From: Pseudomonadota bacterium
GTDB taxonomy: Bacteria > Pseudomonadota > Alphaproteobacteria > Caulobacterales > Caulobacteraceae
Length of the DNA: 62,749 bases
Assembly (NCBI GenBank): GCA_963205025.1
Contig: CAUJHO010000035.1
Location: 1 to 62,749 of the forward strand
Direction: 5' to 3'
Positions 1 through 11,282 of the stretch are shown here, one piece after another; positions within the stretch are counted from its first letter, which is position 1, and each line of letters begins with the position of its first letter. Under the pieces are notes generated by a model that worked only from the letters and a program-made list of their open reading frames with translations, ran no database searches and was not told where the DNA came from. Made by a program: the position numbers and the translations under genes.

Positions 1-619
1 GCCGCACGACCGTGGCGGCGCTCAGGATGACAATGACGGCCAGGGCCAGCCACAGGGCCGACCCGGCCCAGTCGGAGCCAATGGACAGCAGGGCCGCCAG
101 CCCGCATCCCGCCGTCAGCACGGCCATGCGGTGCGGTTTTGCGCCGGGACCGACGAAATCGGGGGCCTGGCCCAGCGCCTGGCCCAGCTCGCGGACATAG
201 GCGGTCGTCACCGCCAGCACCGCCGCCGTCCATCCCAGCACCGGCCCGAACAGCGGATCATAGACACGCAGGGCGTAGCCGGCCCCCACCAGAAACAGAA
301 CGTCGGCGATCCGGTCGGGAAGCTCGTTCCAGATCGGCCCCACAGGGCCGCCGCGACCGTGTTCGACCGCCACCATTCCATCCAGCAGATTGGCCAGCAG
401 CCTGAACTGGATAGTGAGCCCGGCGGCCAGCAGCCAGCCAGCGCGCACCGCCCCCTCGGCTTCGGCAGAGTTCCAGAAGGCCCAAAACCCCAGTCCAGCC
501 AGCACCACGCTGGCCGCCGATACCGAATCCGGCGACACGCCGATCCGCGCCAGACCAGCGGCCAGGGATCGGGCCCAGCCCGTTCCCCTTGATTTCAAGG
601 GCCGGCGGTTTTCAGTCAT
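1..619 (-). CDS. CDP-alcohol phosphatidyltransferase family protein, C-terminus cut by window edge
   Basis: Integral membrane enzyme family that joins a CDP-linked alcohol or lipid to an acceptor alcohol in phospholipid synthesis. I translated it from the ATG at 619-617; the frame stays open to base 1, giving 206 residues without a stop. The family signature begins with D80-G81 in a hydrophobic context (LANLLDGM) and continues through A84, G94, D102 and D106. Two usual signature residues differ: the Arg is V85 and the first of the later Asp residues is N98. The ATG overlaps the stop of the upstream membrane protein gene (ATGA), so the two are probably translationally coupled. CdsA and PlsC are divergently encoded next door, which supports a role in phospholipid synthesis. 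The exact product is not determinable. Confidence 0.82.
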   Translation of the reverse strand, partial: MTENRRPLKSRGTGWARSLAAGLARIGVSPDSVSAASVVLAGLGFWAFWNSAEAEGAVRAGWLLAAGLTIQFRLLANLLDGMVAVEHGRGGPVGPIWNELPDRIADVLFLVGAGYALRVYDPLFGPVLGWTAAVLAVTTAYVRELGQALGQAPDFVGPGAKPHRMAVLTAGCGLAALLSIGSDWAGSALWLALAVIVILSAATVVR

Positions 620-984
620 CGACGGCCTCCCAGGCTCCAGGTGTAGATGAAGCCATAGAGGGTCGAGACGGTCCATGGCAGGGCAATGGTCGTCACGATC
701 TCCGGCGTTCCGGCCAGGGCGTGCGCCCCTGACAGGATCGCCGCGATGCTCAGGCAGCTGATCAGGGGCGGAACGAGGGCCCCCGCCAGCCCGGCGATCC
801 GCACCCGCCCCCACTCCAGCCAGCGCTTGAGCCCCAGGGTCAGCAGGCCCGAAAGCGAGCCCTGAACCAGGAAGGCCGTCACCATCGCGCTGGTCCCGTG
901 GATGCGATTGGCGAAAACGGCCCAGGCCCCCATGGCGACGAAGCCGAAGGCGACGTGGAGCGGTGTCGACCTGAGATTGATCAT
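616..984 (-). CDS. Small integral membrane protein of unknown function
   Basis: 122 residues with about four hydrophobic segments (roughly 10-27, 36-50, 58-90 and 96-117), so a compact polytopic inner membrane protein. I do not recognise the family. Its stop overlaps the start of the CDP-alcohol phosphatidyltransferase gene by 4 bases, and its own start lies 62 bases from the divergent cdsA start. This places it in a phospholipid-synthesis cluster, and a role as a partner or accessory of the phosphatidyltransferase is an inference from position only. Confidence 0.7.
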   Translation of the reverse strand: MINLRSTPLHVAFGFVAMGAWAVFANRIHGTSAMVTAFLVQGSLSGLLTLGLKRWLEWGRVRIAGLAGALVPPLISCLSIAAILSGAHALAGTPEIVTTIALPWTVSTLYGFIYTWSLGGRR

Positions 985-1046
985 GGTGGTTGCGCCCGTG
1001 GCTGGTCACGGCTTCTATCCGCCGTGAATCGACCGAAAGGAAGTCC

Positions 1047-2012
1047 GTGCCCGATTCTGTCGTCCAGATGTTCGAGGCCGTGCCGCCCGCCCTGGCCTGG
1101 GGCCTGGGGGGCGTGGCGGGAACGCTGATCGTCGCCACCCTGATCATGCTGGCCCTGCCGGTGCTCAAGCCGTCGGGGGACTGGACCGAGCTGCGTCACC
1201 GAATCTGGTCCTGGTGGGTCATCATCGCCCTGGTCGTCGTAGCCATGGCCTTTGGCTGGGTCGGGGTGACGGTCCTGTTTGCGGCGGTCGCCTTCATCGC
1301 CCTTCGGGAGTTTCTGTCCCTGGCCCCGCTGCGGCGCGAGGATCGACTGATCGTGCTGTGGGCCTATCTGACGATCCCGCTCAGCTTCGGCCTGATCGTC
1401 CTTGACCAATACGGCATCTATCTGGTCGCCATCCCGGTCTGGTTCTTCCTGATCACACCCTTCCTGATGGCCCTGGCCGGCCAGACCCGGGCCTATCTGG
1501 CGACCGTTGCAACGATCACCTGGGGCGTGATCGTCTGTGTTTACAATCTCGGGGCCATCCCCCTGTTGATGCGGGTGCCGGCTGAAGAGGCCCCGGCCGG
1601 GGCCGCGGGCATGGTCTTTCTGCTGTTGCTGGCGACCCAGGCCAACGATGTCCTCCAGTATTGCTGCGGCAAGCTGTTTGGTCGCCACAAGATCCTGCCG
1701 ACCGTCAGCCCGAACAAGACATGGGAAGGGTTCCTCGGAGGCTGGGTCCTGACGGCGGCGCTGATCTGGTTCCTGGCCCCCGTCTTCACGCCCCTGACGC
1801 CATTGCATGCGGCGCTGATAGCCTTTGTCCTGCCGCTGGCCGGGTTCGCCGGCGATGTCACCATGAGTGCGGTCAAGCGCGACCTGGGGGTCAAGGACAC
1901 CAGCCGACTGATCCCCGGCCACGGAGGCGTGCTGGACCGGATCGACAGCCTGACCTTTACCGCCCCCCTCTATTTCCACCTGCTGGCCTACTATGCACTC
2001 GCCCGATACTGA
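1047..2012 (+). CDS. cdsA: Phosphatidate cytidylyltransferase
   Basis: Makes CDP-diacylglycerol from CTP and phosphatidic acid at the inner membrane. The 321-residue product has several transmembrane helices and ends with the classic CdsA signature (SAVKRDLGVKD followed by IPGHGGVLDRID), including the conserved HGG and DRxD residues. An in-frame ATG exists at 990, but the GTG at 1047 is preceded by a good GAAAGGAA ribosome binding site and removes a 19-residue non-conserved leader, so I prefer it. The gene overlaps the following plsC start by 20 bases, which fits an operon supplying sequential or competing steps on phosphatidic acid. Confidence 0.93.
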   Translation: MPDSVVQMFEAVPPALAWGLGGVAGTLIVATLIMLALPVLKPSGDWTELRHRIWSWWVIIALVVVAMAFGWVGVTVLFAAVAFIALREFLSLAPLRREDRLIVLWAYLTIPLSFGLIVLDQYGIYLVAIPVWFFLITPFLMALAGQTRAYLATVATITWGVIVCVYNLGAIPLLMRVPAEEAPAGAAGMVFLLLLATQANDVLQYCCGKLFGRHKILPTVSPNKTWEGFLGGWVLTAALIWFLAPVFTPLTPLHAALIAFVLPLAGFAGDVTMSAVKRDLGVKDTSRLIPGHGGVLDRIDSLTFTAPLYFHLLAYYALARY

Positions 2013-2664
2013 CGCCACGCGCCCGCCGTCGATGTTGCGTCAGATCTTCCTGACGGTCCTGGTTCGTCCCTTTGTCCAGGTCGTCACCGGCATGGATGTG
2101 ATCGGGCGCGAGCACCTGCCGACGGACGGCCCGGCCATCGTCTGTGCCAACCACAACAGCCACATGGACGCCTTCATGCTGCTGAGCCTGTTTCCGGCCC
2201 GGTTGCTGCACAAGGTGCGCCCGGTGGCGGCGGCAGACTATTTTCTCGCCAATCCGGCCCTCAGCTGGGTGTCATTGAACCTGATCGGCATCTCGCCGAT
2301 CAGCCGGACCGTAGCGCGCGGGGCTGACGTCCTGGCCCCGGCCCGCGCGGCGCTGGCGCGTGGCGAGATCATCCTGGTCTTCCCCGAAGGCACCCGCAGC
2401 AAGGACGGCGAGATGGGGCCGCTGAAGGCCGGCGTTGCCCGCCTGGCCGAGGCCTTTCCCGAGGTTCCGGTCATCCCGGTCTGGATCGAGGGTGCCGGCC
2501 GCGTCCTGCCCAAGGGCGCGCATACGCCAGTACCCATGAACTGCACCGCTCTGGTCGGCGAGGCCGTGGCCTGGCCGGGCGATCGGCCCCGGTTCATGGC
2601 GGCGCTCAGGGCACGGCTTGACGGTCTGGCGGCGGAGGCACCGCCCCAGCACTGGGCCGCGTAG
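1993..2664 (+). CDS. plsC: 1-acyl-sn-glycerol-3-phosphate acyltransferase
   Basis: Acylates lysophosphatidic acid to phosphatidic acid. The 223-residue protein carries the HX4D catalytic motif (NHNSHMD) and the substrate-binding FPEGTRS motif, in the usual order and spacing for the PlsC family. It follows cdsA with a 20-base overlap, so the two genes are probably co-transcribed; a second in-frame ATG at 2032 (MLRQIF) is a plausible alternative start that would abolish the overlap. Its 3' end overlaps the convergent CPBP gene by 59 bases. Confidence 0.9.
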   Translation: MHSPDTDATRPPSMLRQIFLTVLVRPFVQVVTGMDVIGREHLPTDGPAIVCANHNSHMDAFMLLSLFPARLLHKVRPVAAADYFLANPALSWVSLNLIGISPISRTVARGADVLAPARAALARGEIILVFPEGTRSKDGEMGPLKAGVARLAEAFPEVPVIPVWIEGAGRVLPKGAHTPVPMNCTALVGEAVAWPGDRPRFMAALRARLDGLAAEAPPQHWAA

Positions 2665-3580
2665 CACCGCGCCGCCGCGCCAGCAGTTCCACGAAGATCA
2701 GCACCACGATCAGGGTCGTCGCCTGGATGGCCAGGCCTTCGGGGGCCATGGGCTGGCCGGGCACTGCCGCCACCGAAATCGGAGCCAGCAACAGGGCGAT
2801 AAACAGGTTGTTGGCCAGGTGCGCGCCGATGGCAAAGGCCAGGCTGCCGAGCCGCAGCGCCGCCCAGCCCCAGACCATGCCGGACGCCGCGCGGGCCACG
2901 AAAGACACAGGATCAGGATCCCAGTGGACGGCCGAGAACAGCACGCCGTTGACCAACAGGATCACCAACAGGCTCTTGGTGAGGCCGCCGGTGATCCTGA
3001 GCAGAACCCCGCGAAACCCGATCTCTTCGGCTGCGGCAGCGAATAGAAGACCGACCGCGGCGGCCCCGGCATAGATCAGCCGGTCCCGCAGCGGGTCAGC
3101 CGGGTCCAGCACCGGCGCGATACCGCCCGGCTCCAGCCAGGTCATAACCGGCCACAGCACCAGCGCGACCAGAAACATCACCGTAAAGCCGATCAGAAGC
3201 AGACCAAAACCGCCTCCGGGTCGCGGCCACAGGAAGGCTCCGGGGCCGCGCTGATAGACGATCATCGCGGCCAGCAGCAGGCTGATCGCCAAGGTGAACA
3301 GAACCCCGGCAATCCCGGCAATAAACGTCGCTTCATCCGTCAGGTTGCTGGCCGTGAAGGGGCCGTCGAACATCTCCAGCTCGATCCAGCCGGCGGCCTG
3401 GGCGAGGGCGGCCAGCGCCCCCAGCCCCACCACCGCCGTCACCATGAAGGCGGCCGACAGCAGGATGAACAACAAAAGCCTCAGCCACGGACGCGTCGTC
3501 TGGGCACCGGCGACATAGGGGCCCTGGCGGGCGGCATCAGCGGCACGCGACCATGCGGCAGGTGACAGGAGGCTCAGCAT
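2606..3580 (-). CDS. CPBP family intramembrane glutamic endopeptidase
   Basis: Predicted intramembrane protease of the CAAX-processing/bacteriocin-protection family (Abi). The protein has 324 residues and many hydrophobic helices. The family motif EExxxR is present as EEIGFR at about residues 183-188, followed by conserved His residues (an HWD motif and HLANN). The open frame extends upstream to 3931 over rsmD, but the ATG at 3580 (MLSLLSP) gives a normal N-terminus and avoids overlap with rsmD. The substrate is unknown. The long convergent overlap with plsC at the 3' end may matter for expression. Confidence 0.82.
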   Translation of the reverse strand: MLSLLSPAAWSRAADAARQGPYVAGAQTTRPWLRLLLFILLSAAFMVTAVVGLGALAALAQAAGWIELEMFDGPFTASNLTDEATFIAGIAGVLFTLAISLLLAAMIVYQRGPGAFLWPRPGGGFGLLLIGFTVMFLVALVLWPVMTWLEPGGIAPVLDPADPLRDRLIYAGAAAVGLLFAAAAEEIGFRGVLLRITGGLTKSLLVILLVNGVLFSAVHWDPDPVSFVARAASGMVWGWAALRLGSLAFAIGAHLANNLFIALLLAPISVAAVPGQPMAPEGLAIQATTLIVVLIFVELLARRRGATRPSAGAVPPPPDRQAVP

Positions 3581-3628
3581 GGCCTCAAGCGTTGCATCCC
3601 GGTCTGCGCCGGTCCAGAGGCTTGGGAC

Positions 3629-4195
3629 ATGAGAATCGTCGGCGGACAGTTTCGGGGGCGGGCGTTGGTCGCGCCGGAGGGAATGGGCACCCGCCCAACC
3701 TCGGATCGGGCGCGCGAGGCCCTGTTCAATGTCCTGGCCCACGCGGACTGGGCCCCGGACCTCAAAGGCGCGAGGATCATCGACCTGTTCGCCGGGTCGG
3801 GCGCGTTGGGCTTTGAGGCTGTTAGCCGGGGCGGGGCCTTCTGTCTGTTTGTCGAAACCGATGACGGCGCGCGCGGGGCCATCCGCGAGAATGCCGAGGC
3901 GCTGGGTCTGTTCGGACGCACACGCGTGCATCGTCGCAGCGCCACCGACCTGGGGGTGCGCCCCGGCTCGGCCGGCGAGGCCTTCGACATCGCCTTTCTC
4001 GATCCGCCCTACGGCAAGGGTTTGGGCAAACAGGCTCTGGCGCGCCTGATCGAGGGCGACTGGCTGGCCCCCGAGGCCGTGGTCGTCTTCGAGCGGGCGG
4101 CGGACGACCTCGACTTCAGCGCGCCCGGCTATGAGCTGATGGACGAACGCACCTGGGGCGCGGCGCGGGTGTGGTTTTTGAAGGCCAGCTCTTAG
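3629..4195 (+). CDS. rsmD: 16S rRNA (guanine(966)-N(2))-methyltransferase RsmD
   Basis: SAM-dependent methyltransferase acting on G966 of 16S rRNA. The 188-residue product starts with the family-typical MRIVGGQFRGR, has the SAM-binding motif I DLFAGSGALGFE and the catalytic DPPY at residue 125. Length is standard. The gene is divergent from the CPBP protease and its stop overlaps the convergent DUF2188 gene by 4 bases. Confidence 0.94.
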   Translation: MRIVGGQFRGRALVAPEGMGTRPTSDRAREALFNVLAHADWAPDLKGARIIDLFAGSGALGFEAVSRGGAFCLFVETDDGARGAIRENAEALGLFGRTRVHRRSATDLGVRPGSAGEAFDIAFLDPPYGKGLGKQALARLIEGDWLAPEAVVVFERAADDLDFSAPGYELMDERTWGAARVWFLKASS

Positions 4196-4434
4196 TTCTT
4201 GTCTCGCGGCGGGAACGGATCATTCCCAGGAGCCACTGTGTCAGAATCGCGGATCCGCCCGTCCGGTCGGTGAATGACCGCTTCTCCGCCACCCTTTCGC
4301 TCAATGATCTGGCGCGCGCGATCCAGCGCATCTTTCTGGGTAGGAAACACCCCACTCGCGCGATCTGCATGGGGCTTCTTAACAGCCCATCCATCCGGGT
4401 GAGGGACGATGTGCCGATTGTTTTCTTTCGTCAT
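4192..4434 (-). CDS. DUF2188 domain-containing protein
   Basis: An 80-residue soluble protein covering a DUF2188 domain: HIVPHPDGWAVKK, a helix with TQKDALDRAR, and the terminal strand HRPDGRIRD followed by GNDPFPP. The family is widespread in proteobacteria without an assigned function. It is convergent with rsmD, overlapping it by 4 bases. Confidence 0.85.
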   Translation of the reverse strand: MTKENNRHIVPHPDGWAVKKPHADRASGVFPTQKDALDRARQIIERKGGGEAVIHRPDGRIRDSDTVAPGNDPFPPRDKN

Positions 4435-4683
4435 TCCAAGCCTCTATGTTCGCGGAACGTTACAAGAACATAATTTCGCGGGTTATGCAACCAAGAATTG
4501 TGCAATCGAGAAGCCACTCACCGTCTCATTGCAGCGCCAAGGCGGTCCTCACAGTGATGTCGACACCGGCTAACTTCGTGCCATCGGCCACTCCTTCTGA
4601 GTCCCAACAGCGACGTCACTTGCCTAGCTTGGGGCGGCGGGCCATGACCGTCACATGACGAACCTGTTCTCGACGGGCACCCC

Positions 4684-7499
<2,816 letters not shown>

Positions 7500-7510
7500 G
7501 CGAGGACCCG

Positions 7511-7945
7511 ATGACCGCCACATCCGCAAACCTGACGCCCGCCGTCGCACAGTCACTGGCAACCTGGCACCGGCTGGTTCAGACGCGCGATATGACCGAC
7601 TTGGCGGCGATCATCCACCCGCAGGCAACCTTCCGCTCGCCCATGGCCTTCAAGCCCTATCGCTCGCGCGAGGCGGTGATCCTGATCCTGTCGACGGTGA
7701 TCACCATCTTCGAGAATTTCACCTACCACCGGGCCTTCGCCGGCGAAGACGGGTTGAACGTCGTGCTCGAATTCAGCGCCGACGTTGGGGACAAGAGCCT
7801 GAAGGGCATCGACATGATCCGCTTCGACGAGGCGGGCCTGATCACCGATTTCGAGGTGATGATCCGGCCCTTGAACGGCCTTCAGGCCCTGGGTGCCGAA
7901 ATGGGCGCCCGCCTGGCACAGTATCTTCCTGCCTATAAGGGCTAG
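7511..7945 (+). CDS. NTF2-like / SnoaL-like fold protein
   Basis: A 144-residue protein with the small alpha+beta barrel pattern of the NTF2-like superfamily: a first helix ending in HRLVQTRDMTDL, the typical HPQATFRSPM turn, then antiparallel strands. Members are often isomerases, hydrolases or accessory domains; no catalytic assignment is possible here. It is the third gene of a likely thiD-fadH-like operon and is followed 7 bases later by a nucleotidyltransferase-like gene. Confidence 0.75.
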   Translation: MTATSANLTPAVAQSLATWHRLVQTRDMTDLAAIIHPQATFRSPMAFKPYRSREAVILILSTVITIFENFTYHRAFAGEDGLNVVLEFSADVGDKSLKGIDMIRFDEAGLITDFEVMIRPLNGLQALGAEMGARLAQYLPAYKG

Positions 7946-7952
7946 ACGGATC

Positions 7953-8525
7953 GTGACCCTCGCCCGAGCCGACGAACTCGCCGACATCCTGCGGGCCAGC
8001 CCGGACGTGATGCACGTCCTGACGACGGTAAGGGCCTTGCGCTTGCCGGACTGGCGGCTGTTTTCCGGGGCGGTCTATCAGACCGTCTGGAACCACCAGA
8101 CAGGGCGACCTCCTGCCTACGGGCTCAAGGACTTCGACATCGGTTTTTTCGACCCCGACACCTCCTGGGATGCCGAGGACGTCTTCATCAAGCGGGTCGC
8201 CGCCGCCTTCGACGAGCCATTCCGCTCGACCGTCGAGGTCCGCAACCAGGCGCGGGTGCATCTGTGGTTTGAGGATCGGTTCGGGGAGCCGTATGCGGCC
8301 CTCAGAGGGACCGACGAGGCCCTAGGCCGCTTCGTCTGTCCGGCCTTCGCGGTCGGAGTGAGGCTGGAGGACGACGACACGATTTCCGTCGCCGCGCCGT
8401 TCGGCCTGGACGATGTGTTCGACATGGTCCTGCGCCCTAACCCCAACCGGCCCGAGGCGGGGGGCTGGGCGCGGGCCACGACCTCGGCGCAAGGCCGCTG
8501 GCCGGAATGCCGGGTCATAACCTGA
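7953..8525 (+). CDS. Nucleotidyltransferase family protein
   Basis: 190 residues resembling the DUF925-type nucleotidyltransferase-like family: WRLFSGAVYQTVWN, then KDFDIGFFD, which resembles the metal-binding DxD strand, and RNQARVHLWFEDRFG. Function of the family is not established. I chose the GTG at 7953, which follows the preceding stop by 7 bases, over the ATG at 7893, which would overlap the NTF2-like gene by 53 bases. Confidence 0.72.
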   Translation: MTLARADELADILRASPDVMHVLTTVRALRLPDWRLFSGAVYQTVWNHQTGRPPAYGLKDFDIGFFDPDTSWDAEDVFIKRVAAAFDEPFRSTVEVRNQARVHLWFEDRFGEPYAALRGTDEALGRFVCPAFAVGVRLEDDDTISVAAPFGLDDVFDMVLRPNPNRPEAGGWARATTSAQGRWPECRVIT

Positions 8526-8588
8526 CATCAGACGCGCCTCGGCTACCGCCTCGGCCGCCGGCGGTCTTGGCTGGATTTCATGCCGGGG

Positions 8589-9749
8589 CTAGGCGGTTTG
8601 CTCGGAAGGGGCGTGCTTTCCCGAGCCGGCCTGATCCAGCAGTCGTCGAAGTCGGATCTGGATCGGCTTGTCGATCAGGTGATGGAAGACGATGGCCGCC
8701 GCCAGAACCGCGACCAAGGCCCCGATCCATGTCCACCAACGGGTCTGGACCCCCAGGGCATCCAATCCGCTGAACCACAGGGTCCCCACAATGGCGTGGG
8801 TGATGAACAGAGCAAAGGAGACGTCTGCCGCCGCCTTGATCGCGGGCGTACGTCTCAGGCCGAACCCGTCGGCGGAAACCACCAGCGTACACAGGGCGAC
8901 GATCGATACCAGGGCGCTGAACTCCGATCGCTCCGGGGCCTGGATGGCAATGACCGCCCCGAACGCGGCCAGGCCGCTGGCCAGGGCACTCGCCCGCCCG
9001 ACGGCTCGGCCCTGAATGAAACGAGCCAGCAGCGCCCCCAGAACGAACAGCGGCAGGGCCCTGATGACGCCGTACTGGAACGACAGATCATAGAGCGATG
9101 TGCCCAGCGTCGCCTCGCAGGCGAGAGCCGCCAAGGCGAGAATCCCGAACCCGGTCACGAGGGCCCAGCCGCGCTCCTTGAGCGGCTGGGTGAGCTTCCA
9201 GATCAGCGGGAACAGGACGTAGCAGACGACCAGGGCAGACAGGGTCCAGCTCGGCTCATTCCAGCTCGGCTGGGAGGTCACGCCCCAGGCATGCACGAGC
9301 AGGGCCTGGTAGAGGAAGTCGATCGGCTGGAACCGCTCGGGTGAATCCGCCGCGATGCCGGCCAGTCTAGCGACGACCAGCAGCGCGGCGAAGCCGAACA
9401 ACACAATCAGATGTGCCGGCCAGATCCGTCCCAGACGCCGGGCCGTGAACAGCATCGGGCTCAGGCGCAGATCGTCGAGGGGGTCTCCATAGGCCCGGCC
9501 CAGCACATAGCCGGAAACGATGATGAAGAAGTCCGTCGCCAGCCAACCCCGGTCGAGCATCGGATAGGTCGCGGTCAGGTCGATCGGGGCCGACGAGCCG
9601 AAATGGAACAGGACGACGAAGGCGGCCGCGCCGAAGCGAAGCAGATCCAGCGCACCGGCCCTCGCCCCGCGGCTACGCGCGGTACCGGCTTGTACCTCAG
9701 ACACGGCTTGCCACTCACCAAAACGGGACACGGAGGCGAGCTGCTGCAA
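8589..9749 (-). CDS. Acyltransferase 3 family membrane protein
   Basis: 386-residue polytopic membrane protein of the acyltransferase 3 (OafA/YrhL-like) family, which acetylates or succinylates extracytoplasmic glycans or lipids. After a short basic N-terminus it reads ALDLLRFGAAAFVVLFHF, where the family's conserved His lies, then FFIIVSGYVLGR and about nine further hydrophobic helices. The substrate cannot be told. A second member of this family lies at 40108 in the window. The gene is downstream of and co-oriented with the SleB-type hydrolase gene, separated by a terminator-like hairpin. Confidence 0.83.
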   Translation of the reverse strand: MQQLASVSRFGEWQAVSEVQAGTARSRGARAGALDLLRFGAAAFVVLFHFGSSAPIDLTATYPMLDRGWLATDFFIIVSGYVLGRAYGDPLDDLRLSPMLFTARRLGRIWPAHLIVLFGFAALLVVARLAGIAADSPERFQPIDFLYQALLVHAWGVTSQPSWNEPSWTLSALVVCYVLFPLIWKLTQPLKERGWALVTGFGILALAALACEATLGTSLYDLSFQYGVIRALPLFVLGALLARFIQGRAVGRASALASGLAAFGAVIAIQAPERSEFSALVSIVALCTLVVSADGFGLRRTPAIKAAADVSFALFITHAIVGTLWFSGLDALGVQTRWWTWIGALVAVLAAAIVFHHLIDKPIQIRLRRLLDQAGSGKHAPSEQTA

Positions 9750-9775
9750 CCCTTACGCCAGGGCCAAAGGCAAAT

Positions 9776-9799
9776 CAGCGCCCGCCAGGGCGGATGCTG
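9776..9799 (-). terminator. Terminator-like hairpin after the cell wall hydrolase gene
   Basis: About ten paired bases with one mismatch around a two-base loop, read on the minus strand 31 bases after the stop of the hydrolase gene and followed by ATTTG. The T tract is weak, so it may be only a partial terminator. Confidence 0.4.
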
Positions 9800-9829
9800 A
9801 TCAAGTAAGGGGCTGATGAGGCCTGGACG

Positions 9830-10900
9830 TCAGGCGGCCGGTTGCGCCGAGGCCGGTGTCGAGCGCTCGGCGGCGGCGACGGGCCCGTCAATCTGGGGGA
9901 TTGCCCCGGCGACGTTGACCGCGACATCAGAAATGTCGGGGGCCTGGCCGTCGGTGCGTCCGGCATCCGCGCGGGCCATGTCGCCCGAGGGCTGGACCGA
10001 CTCCGCGAACTGCGAGGGCCGTCCACGCCGACCACCGAAGCGGTAAAAGATGTGGCTGCCGACCTGCGTAATGCGAACCAGCGAGCCGCTCCAGCGCGGA
10101 TTGACTGCCGTGGTGTGGAAATGGGTAGCATTGCCGACCGGCGCATAGACATGGCCGCTGAGCGCGTTGGCGGCAACGCGGCGCGCGCGCTCCCAGGCAC
10201 CGCCCTCGCGACGACCCCGCATGGAGCCGTTGCAGACGAAGCTGAACTGGCAGCCCGTGCGGCGACCAGCACCCTGATAGACGACGCCACAGACGGTCTG
10301 GGGGAAGGCTCCATGGCGGGCCCGGTTCAGGACCACCTGGGCTACGGCCTGCATGCCGGCCTGGCCCTCTCCGCGCGCCTCGTAATAGACGGCGGTTGTC
10401 AGGCAATCGAGATCGCGGGACGATTCCAGTGCGCCATTGAGACGGAACGGACGAGCCGGATTAACCGTGGTGCCGCCGCGCAGGCCGGCGTCGGCCGTGG
10501 CGCTGGTGCTGGCGCGGGTCAGGGCGGCCTGGCCGCGACGCTCGAGCAGGGCCGTCAGCTGGGCCGAGCGGCGGTCGCGCTGGGCATCGCCGGCGACGGT
10601 GTAGGGATCATGACGGCGCGCGATTTCCAGCGCGCTGGCGTCCAGGCCTCCGACGGCGGCGGCGACCGCTTCATCGGTGAAGCCGGAATCATAGGCCCCC
10701 GCCATGCGGTAGGCCTGACCGCGAACGGTTGCAGACTGCGCGACTGCGCCACCCAGATAGGCCATGCCGACAGCCGCGCCCACAACGCCTCCGAGAACCA
10801 CCGCAGCGACCGAGGCGCGCTGGCGGGACATGCCGTTCTTGAGTGTCTGGATCAGGCTGCGCGCACGTTCAGGCGCACGCAGATGCGCGAATAAAGTCAC
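9830..10900 (-). CDS. SleB-type cell wall hydrolase with N-terminal membrane anchor
   Basis: 356 residues ending in a Hydrolase_2 (SleB/CwlJ) domain: the catalytic-Glu motif VYYEARGEG, then VVLNRARHGAFPQTVCGVVYQ, QFSFVCNG and the THFHTT segment. The family cleaves peptidoglycan, probably as a lytic transglycosylase. A single hydrophobic segment (AAVVLGGVVGAAVGMAYLGG) near residues 30-50 suggests an inner membrane anchor with the enzyme in the periplasm. The frame is open to 11236, but the region above 10900 is not protein-like; the GTG at 10900 follows a GGAAC-type binding site. A TTGACC element at 11056-11061 on the minus strand may be part of its promoter. Confidence 0.82.
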   Translation of the reverse strand: MTLFAHLRAPERARSLIQTLKNGMSRQRASVAAVVLGGVVGAAVGMAYLGGAVAQSATVRGQAYRMAGAYDSGFTDEAVAAAVGGLDASALEIARRHDPYTVAGDAQRDRRSAQLTALLERRGQAALTRASTSATADAGLRGGTTVNPARPFRLNGALESSRDLDCLTTAVYYEARGEGQAGMQAVAQVVLNRARHGAFPQTVCGVVYQGAGRRTGCQFSFVCNGSMRGRREGGAWERARRVAANALSGHVYAPVGNATHFHTTAVNPRWSGSLVRITQVGSHIFYRFGGRRGRPSQFAESVQPSGDMARADAGRTDGQAPDISDVAVNVAGAIPQIDGPVAAAERSTPASAQPAA

Positions 10901-11282
10901 CGTTCCGGTATCCTCTGCGACGAGAGCGCCCTGGCTCCCCGACGAATTCACCCTGGTCGCCTTTCGGGCCGGACTCAGGATGCAGAAGACGCGCGATGGG
11001 GAGGTCCCGCCGCGCGCCGAGACGCGCATTAGCCATCGGAATATGGCCCGAATGAGGTCAAAACGCAAGAATTTGCTGCACTGCAACAAAATCAAGGGCC
11101 TGGCCTGACAATGGCGCGGCGTCAGGCAGGCGCAAGGCTTGGACAGCAAGGCTGCGCGTACCTTCCGCTTTCCGCAGACACGCCTTCGCGTTGCAGCGAA
11201 GAAGCCGGATTTTGTCGTGGCGACGTCCTGTCGCATGCCCTCTCAGGCGAGAAAGCGCCCGGCTGATTCGCCTGTTCGGTAG
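10901..11282. other. 382-base gene-free stretch between the hydrolase and gcvPB
   Basis: Holds no convincing gene. It lies downstream of gcvPB and upstream of the hydrolase start and should carry the hydrolase promoter; a minus-strand TTGACC around 11056-11061 is the best -35 candidate. The open frame running through it has implausible composition, so I treat it as an extension artefact. Confidence 0.4.

Noticed and set aside
981..2018. 345-codon minus-strand frame across cdsA
   Set aside because: Gln/Asp/Arg-rich composition typical of shadow frames.
4435..4683. TPP riboswitch before thiD
   Set aside because: The conserved CUGAGA core and partner segment are not found in the 249-base gap.
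10901..11236. N-terminal extension of the cell wall hydrolase
   Set aside because: Open frame but composition is not protein-like and it would precede the membrane anchor by over 100 odd residues.
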